Below, piece after piece: positions 61,321-64,000 of a DNA stretch of 64,000 nucleotides. The translations under genes were made by a program, and so were the position numbers. The DNA is from CAZTXD01 sp964617995 (lineage in GTDB: Bacteria > Actinomycetota > Acidimicrobiia > Spongiisociales > ZC4RG35), in assembly GCA_964617995.1 (NCBI GenBank), contig CAZTXD010000002.1:1-64000 (forward strand). Reading direction: 5' to 3'. The notes below the pieces were generated by a model. That model worked only from the letters and a program-made list of their open reading frames with translations, had not been told where the DNA came from and ran no database searches. Within the stretch, counting starts at the first letter, position 1. The number at the start of each line of letters is the position of its first letter.

Positions 61321-62093
61321 CGGTCTTCGGTGAAGCGGTAGAAGACCGTGGCGGCGGCGAATGCGGCGATCAGCCAGCCGGCTCCGATCAGCAGCTGTCG
61401 GCCGTAGCCGGTGACGTCGTCCCCGGTGAGGGTGATCCCGCGGATGATCTCGATGAGGGCGGTGTGGGGCACGGCGTAGAGGACGATGTCGGGGAGGGCT
61501 CCGGGGAGCGCCACTATGGGGAAGAGGACACCGGAGAATCCGAACATGAGGAACGTGACGGCGGCGCCGACGTTGCTGGCCGTCTGCGGGTTGGGGGTGA
61601 GCCCGGCGATGGCGTATCCCAGCGCGATCGAGGTAATGGCCACCACCGAAATCAGGGGGATGAGCCACAAGAGGTTCCAGGTCATCGCGATGTTCCCGCC
61701 GACCAGCCGGCCGATGGCCAGCACCAGCAGCGAAGCACCAACGCCCAGGGCCACATAAGTGGCGGACTGGACGGCAATGAACCGGAGAGGGCGCAGAGGT
61801 GTCGTGGCCAGCCGTTTGAGGATGCCGCGGGCTTTGAAGCTGGAGCCGATCGCCACGGTGATGTCCTGTATCTGGTAGACCATCAGGAAGACGGCGAAGC
61901 CGGGGAGGACGAAGTCGAAGAATTCGATGGTTTGGTCGCCGATGCCGAAGTCGAGGTCCTCGATGAGCCCGAAGAAGGCGATATACAACGACGAGGTGAT
62001 GATGGCGAAGATGACCCCGCGGGAGCGGAGCATCATCTTCCAGCTCGCACTGAACAGGGGCAGGGTCGGCGTGGTAGTCATCGCGACTCTCAT
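61317..62093 (-). CDS. ABC-2 exporter permease B
   Basis: A 258-residue six-helix permease. SRGVIFAIITSSLYIAFFGL starts the first helix, RGILKRLATTPLRPLRFIAV is the cytoplasmic coupling loop, and GAALPDIVLY-like loop ALPGALPDIVLYAVPHTAL precedes the last helix. The start ATG 62093 overlaps the previous permease stop by 4 bases. With the next permease and ATPase it forms an exporter. Confidence 0.88.
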   Translation of the reverse strand: MRVAMTTTPTLPLFSASWKMMLRSRGVIFAIITSSLYIAFFGLIEDLDFGIGDQTIEFFDFVLPGFAVFLMVYQIQDITVAIGSSFKARGILKRLATTPLRPLRFIAVQSATYVALGVGASLLVLAIGRLVGGNIAMTWNLLWLIPLISVVAITSIALGYAIAGLTPNPQTASNVGAAVTFLMFGFSGVLFPIVALPGALPDIVLYAVPHTALIEIIRGITLTGDDVTGYGRQLLIGAGWLIAAFAAATVFYRFTEDR

Positions 62094-62851
62094 TTGACGA
62101 ATCGGTAGACGCGTGTGGCCGTCACCATGAGGACCACGATCCAGATGACCGCAATGGCGAGCTCCGGTCCGAAGTCGGTCAGCGGTCGACCGTCGAGGAG
62201 GACTCCGCGCACGGTGGTGATGAGGCCGGTGTAGGGGATGAACTGAGCGATTTGTTCCAGCCAGTCGGGGAAGGCGGCGAGGGGAAACAAGGCACCGGTG
62301 AACAGGTAGAGCGGCCAATTGACTGCGGTGTCCATGGCGTTGGCATTCTGGGGGGTCTTGGTGATGCCGGCGACGGTGAACGCCACGCCGAGCCCGGTGA
62401 AAGTGACCATCACCATCACTGGAAGCACCTCCCACAGCTCTCCGCCCAGCTTGATGCTGGCGCCGAGGGCGTTTCCCACCGCCAGGAAACCGACGAGGGT
62501 GATCATCCCCAGGAGGGCACGTGGGATCACTTCCCCGACGATGAGCTGACCGGGGGTGATCGGAGTTACCGATATCCGCTTGAGCACACCGCCCGCCTTC
62601 CATGTGGAGATGGTGGCCAGGAAGGCGTGCCCGTTGCCCAGCGCCACTCCGAGCACTCCCAAGCCGGTGACCCAGAAGTCCATGATCGAGACTCCCTCCT
62701 GGCCGAACTCGAACTGGAGCTCGGAGAAGAGCCACAGCATGGCGAGTAGAACGCCGGGGAAGAGAAGCATGGTTGCCCACAGCTCGCTGGAGCGGACGAC
62801 CTGTCGGGAGCTGGCCGACGCCAGACGAAGGGTGCCGACGAGGGCGGTCAT
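62090..62851 (-). CDS. ABC-2 exporter permease A
   Basis: A 253-residue permease homologous to the next one in the operon. WKAGGVLKRISVTPITPGQL is the coupling loop and FPDWLEQIAQFIPYTGLITT the extracellular loop before the last helix. The ATG at 62851 overlaps the ATPase stop by 4 bases. Two unequal permeases suggest a heterodimeric exporter. Confidence 0.88.
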   Translation of the reverse strand: MTALVGTLRLASASSRQVVRSSELWATMLLFPGVLLAMLWLFSELQFEFGQEGVSIMDFWVTGLGVLGVALGNGHAFLATISTWKAGGVLKRISVTPITPGQLIVGEVIPRALLGMITLVGFLAVGNALGASIKLGGELWEVLPVMVMVTFTGLGVAFTVAGITKTPQNANAMDTAVNWPLYLFTGALFPLAAFPDWLEQIAQFIPYTGLITTVRGVLLDGRPLTDFGPELAIAVIWIVVLMVTATRVYRFVK

Positions 62852-63813
62852 TCCCGGAGCTCCCGCCCGGTGAGACTCAGAAACACGTCCTCGAGGGTGC
62901 CGGGCACCACCTCCAGACCCCGCAGCTCGATACCACGGCCCTCCGACCAGTTGAGCAGGGAGGTGACCGCCGCTCTCGGATCGGTGACCTCCATCTTGTA
63001 GGTCGGAGGGGTCAGCGTCCCGTCACCGCTGCTGGAGACCGAGGCGACGCCAGACAGATGCGTCAACTCGGTGTTGTCGATGGGCGAGGAGGCGGCGAAC
63101 TCTATGTGTCCCACCCCGTCGAGTCGGGCGATCAGGTTGCGCGGGGTGTCGATCGCCTTGATCTGACCGTGGTCGATGATGGCCACCCGGTCGGCCAGCA
63201 GCTCGGCCTCCTCCATGTAATGGGTGGTGAGAACGATCGTCTTGCCCTCAGAGTGGTTGAGCCGGCGCAGCAGCTCCCACAGGCTGTGACGCATCTGCGG
63301 GTCGAGACCGGTGGTGGGCTCATCCAGGAAGAGGACATCGGGGTCGTTGACCAGGGCCGCCGCCACCGAGAAGCGTCGCTGCTGGCCTCCCGACAGCTGG
63401 CGGACATAGGCCTTCCCCTTTTCCTGTAGCCCGACGATGTCGAGCAGCTCGTCCGGTGGGCGTCGCTTCGGATAGAACGACCCGAACAGCTCGAGGATCT
63501 CGGTGATTGTCAGGAGGCTGAAATAGGAGGCGGCCTGGAGCTGCACTCCGATCATCCGCTTCACCTGATCGAGATCCTTCCGCGGGTCGACACCGAGCAC
63601 ATGGACCCGCCCCGAGTTGGGCTTGCGGATGCCTTCGATGATCTCCAGCGTGGTGGTCTTACCCGCCCCGTTCGGGCCGAGGAACCCGAAGAACTCGCCG
63701 CGAGCCACCTCGAAGCTGATCCCATCCAGCGCCCTGAGGCTGCCGCCGCCCGGGCTGGGGTAGACCTTGACCAGGTCCCGCACCTCCACGGCAGGTGGTG
63801 AGATGGATGACAT
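62848..63813 (-). CDS. ABC-2 exporter ATPase
   Basis: A 321-residue ABC ATPase: Walker A GPNGAGKTT near residue 48, signature LSGGQQRRFSVAAAL, Walker B VLFLDEPTTGLDP and switch LTTHYMEEAELLAD with the catalytic His. The C-terminal extension with TLEDVFLSLTGRELRE is DrrA-like. It starts the operon of two permeases and an acetyltransferase, divergent from a TetR gene with an operator between them. The family exports drugs or lipids. Confidence 0.92.
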   Translation of the reverse strand: MSSISPPAVEVRDLVKVYPSPGGGSLRALDGISFEVARGEFFGFLGPNGAGKTTTLEIIEGIRKPNSGRVHVLGVDPRKDLDQVKRMIGVQLQAASYFSLLTITEILELFGSFYPKRRPPDELLDIVGLQEKGKAYVRQLSGGQQRRFSVAAALVNDPDVLFLDEPTTGLDPQMRHSLWELLRRLNHSEGKTIVLTTHYMEEAELLADRVAIIDHGQIKAIDTPRNLIARLDGVGHIEFAASSPIDNTELTHLSGVASVSSSGDGTLTPPTYKMEVTDPRAAVTSLLNWSEGRGIELRGLEVVPGTLEDVFLSLTGRELRE

Positions 63814-63838
63814 TACAAAATCCTCGTACGATTGAGTC

Positions 63839-63885
63839 CTACACTGTAGACATGTACCATACGTGCGGGCCGGCTAGGCTGTCAA
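63839..63885 (-). promoter_or_regulatory. Exporter promoter with a TetR-type palindrome at the start site
   Basis: Leftward TTGACA (63885-63880), 18 bases and TATGGT (63861-63856) form a sigma-70 promoter for the exporter operon. CTACACTGTAG (63839-63849) is a palindrome at the expected transcription start. Its position between the divergent TetR and exporter genes fits a repressor operator. Confidence 0.6.
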
Positions 63886-63907
63886 TCCCCACAATGGAGC
63901 GACTCAC

Positions 63908-64000
63908 ATGACCAGCAATACGTCCACCCGAGAGCGCCTCGACAGACGCCGAGTCCTCGAAGCCGCCCTCGAGGTGATCGACCGGGACGGTCTCGATGCG
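63908..64000 (+). CDS. TetR-family regulator, N-terminus (cut by window edge)
   Basis: Thirty-one residues, starting MTSNTSTRERLDRRRVLEAA and continuing LEVIDRDGLDA, match the first helices of TetR repressors. The rest lies beyond the right edge. It is divergent from the ABC-2 exporter operon, with a palindrome in the 94-base gap, so it probably controls that exporter. Confidence 0.8.
   Translation, partial: MTSNTSTRERLDRRRVLEAALEVIDRDGLDA

Overview
The window is about 65% GC and densely packed, with frequent 4-base ATGA/GTGA stop-start overlaps. It carries a mycothiol-dependent maleylpyruvate isomerase-like protein, an F420-type luciferase-like oxidoreductase, cytochrome P450s with a single-cluster ferredoxin, a BTAD (SARP-like) regulator, ECF41 sigma and STAS/SpoIIE partner-switch genes. 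Together these point to a high-GC actinobacterium, probably a poorly studied lineage; no rRNA or other marker gene is present to place it. No tRNA, rRNA, CRISPR array, insertion sequence or replication origin was recognised.

Layout. 1-1.7 kb: partial GH15-like hydrolase, a membrane protein, and a redoxin/GTP-cyclohydrolase I chimera with an in-frame UGA at the redox cysteine position and a SECIS-like hairpin behind it. 1.9-7.6 kb: two divergent ATP-grasp genes, one fused to an N-formylglutamate amidohydrolase domain, followed by a CocE/NonD acyl-peptidase. 7.6-14.9 kb: a belt of gene remnants around a fluoride-resistance operon (riboswitch, two crcB, DUF190), an ArsR-like regulator with a divergent hydrolase, a DrrAB-type exporter and a ferredoxin. 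14.9-25.2 kb: an APC permease, a P450, a MetE-like/LLM/SDR operon, a LuxR regulator, and a small-membrane-protein/SRPBCC/methyltransferase operon. 25-37 kb: broken ROK and Gfo/Idh/MocA genes, UvrA-like ABC ATPase, LtrA, an ECF41 sigma locus with its recognisable promoter, and a TetR gene with a perfect operator next to a membrane protein.

37.6-40.4 kb holds a DarB/StlD-like ketosynthase fused to a heme-oxygenase-like di-iron domain and a partner with a terminal HEYAH motif. 41.5-56.8 kb looks like one signalling locus: a copper-site lipoprotein, a BTAD-ATPase-TPR regulator, five tandem sensor-like membrane paralogs without a kinase domain, a secreted beta-propeller-like protein, an SRPBCC protein, a GAF-SpoIIE-HATPase switch protein and two STAS anti-sigma antagonists. 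A heptamer, CGTTACG/CGTAACG, recurs in the intergenic gaps of this segment and may be a shared operator. 57-64 kb: a YcaQ-like protein, an ArsR-ArsC fusion, an epoxide hydrolase, an acetyltransferase and an ABC-2 exporter operon divergent from a TetR gene cut by the right edge.

Several genes carry single-base frameshifts. Real gene decay and assembly error cannot be separated from this sequence alone. All family assignments come from reading motifs, not from database searches.
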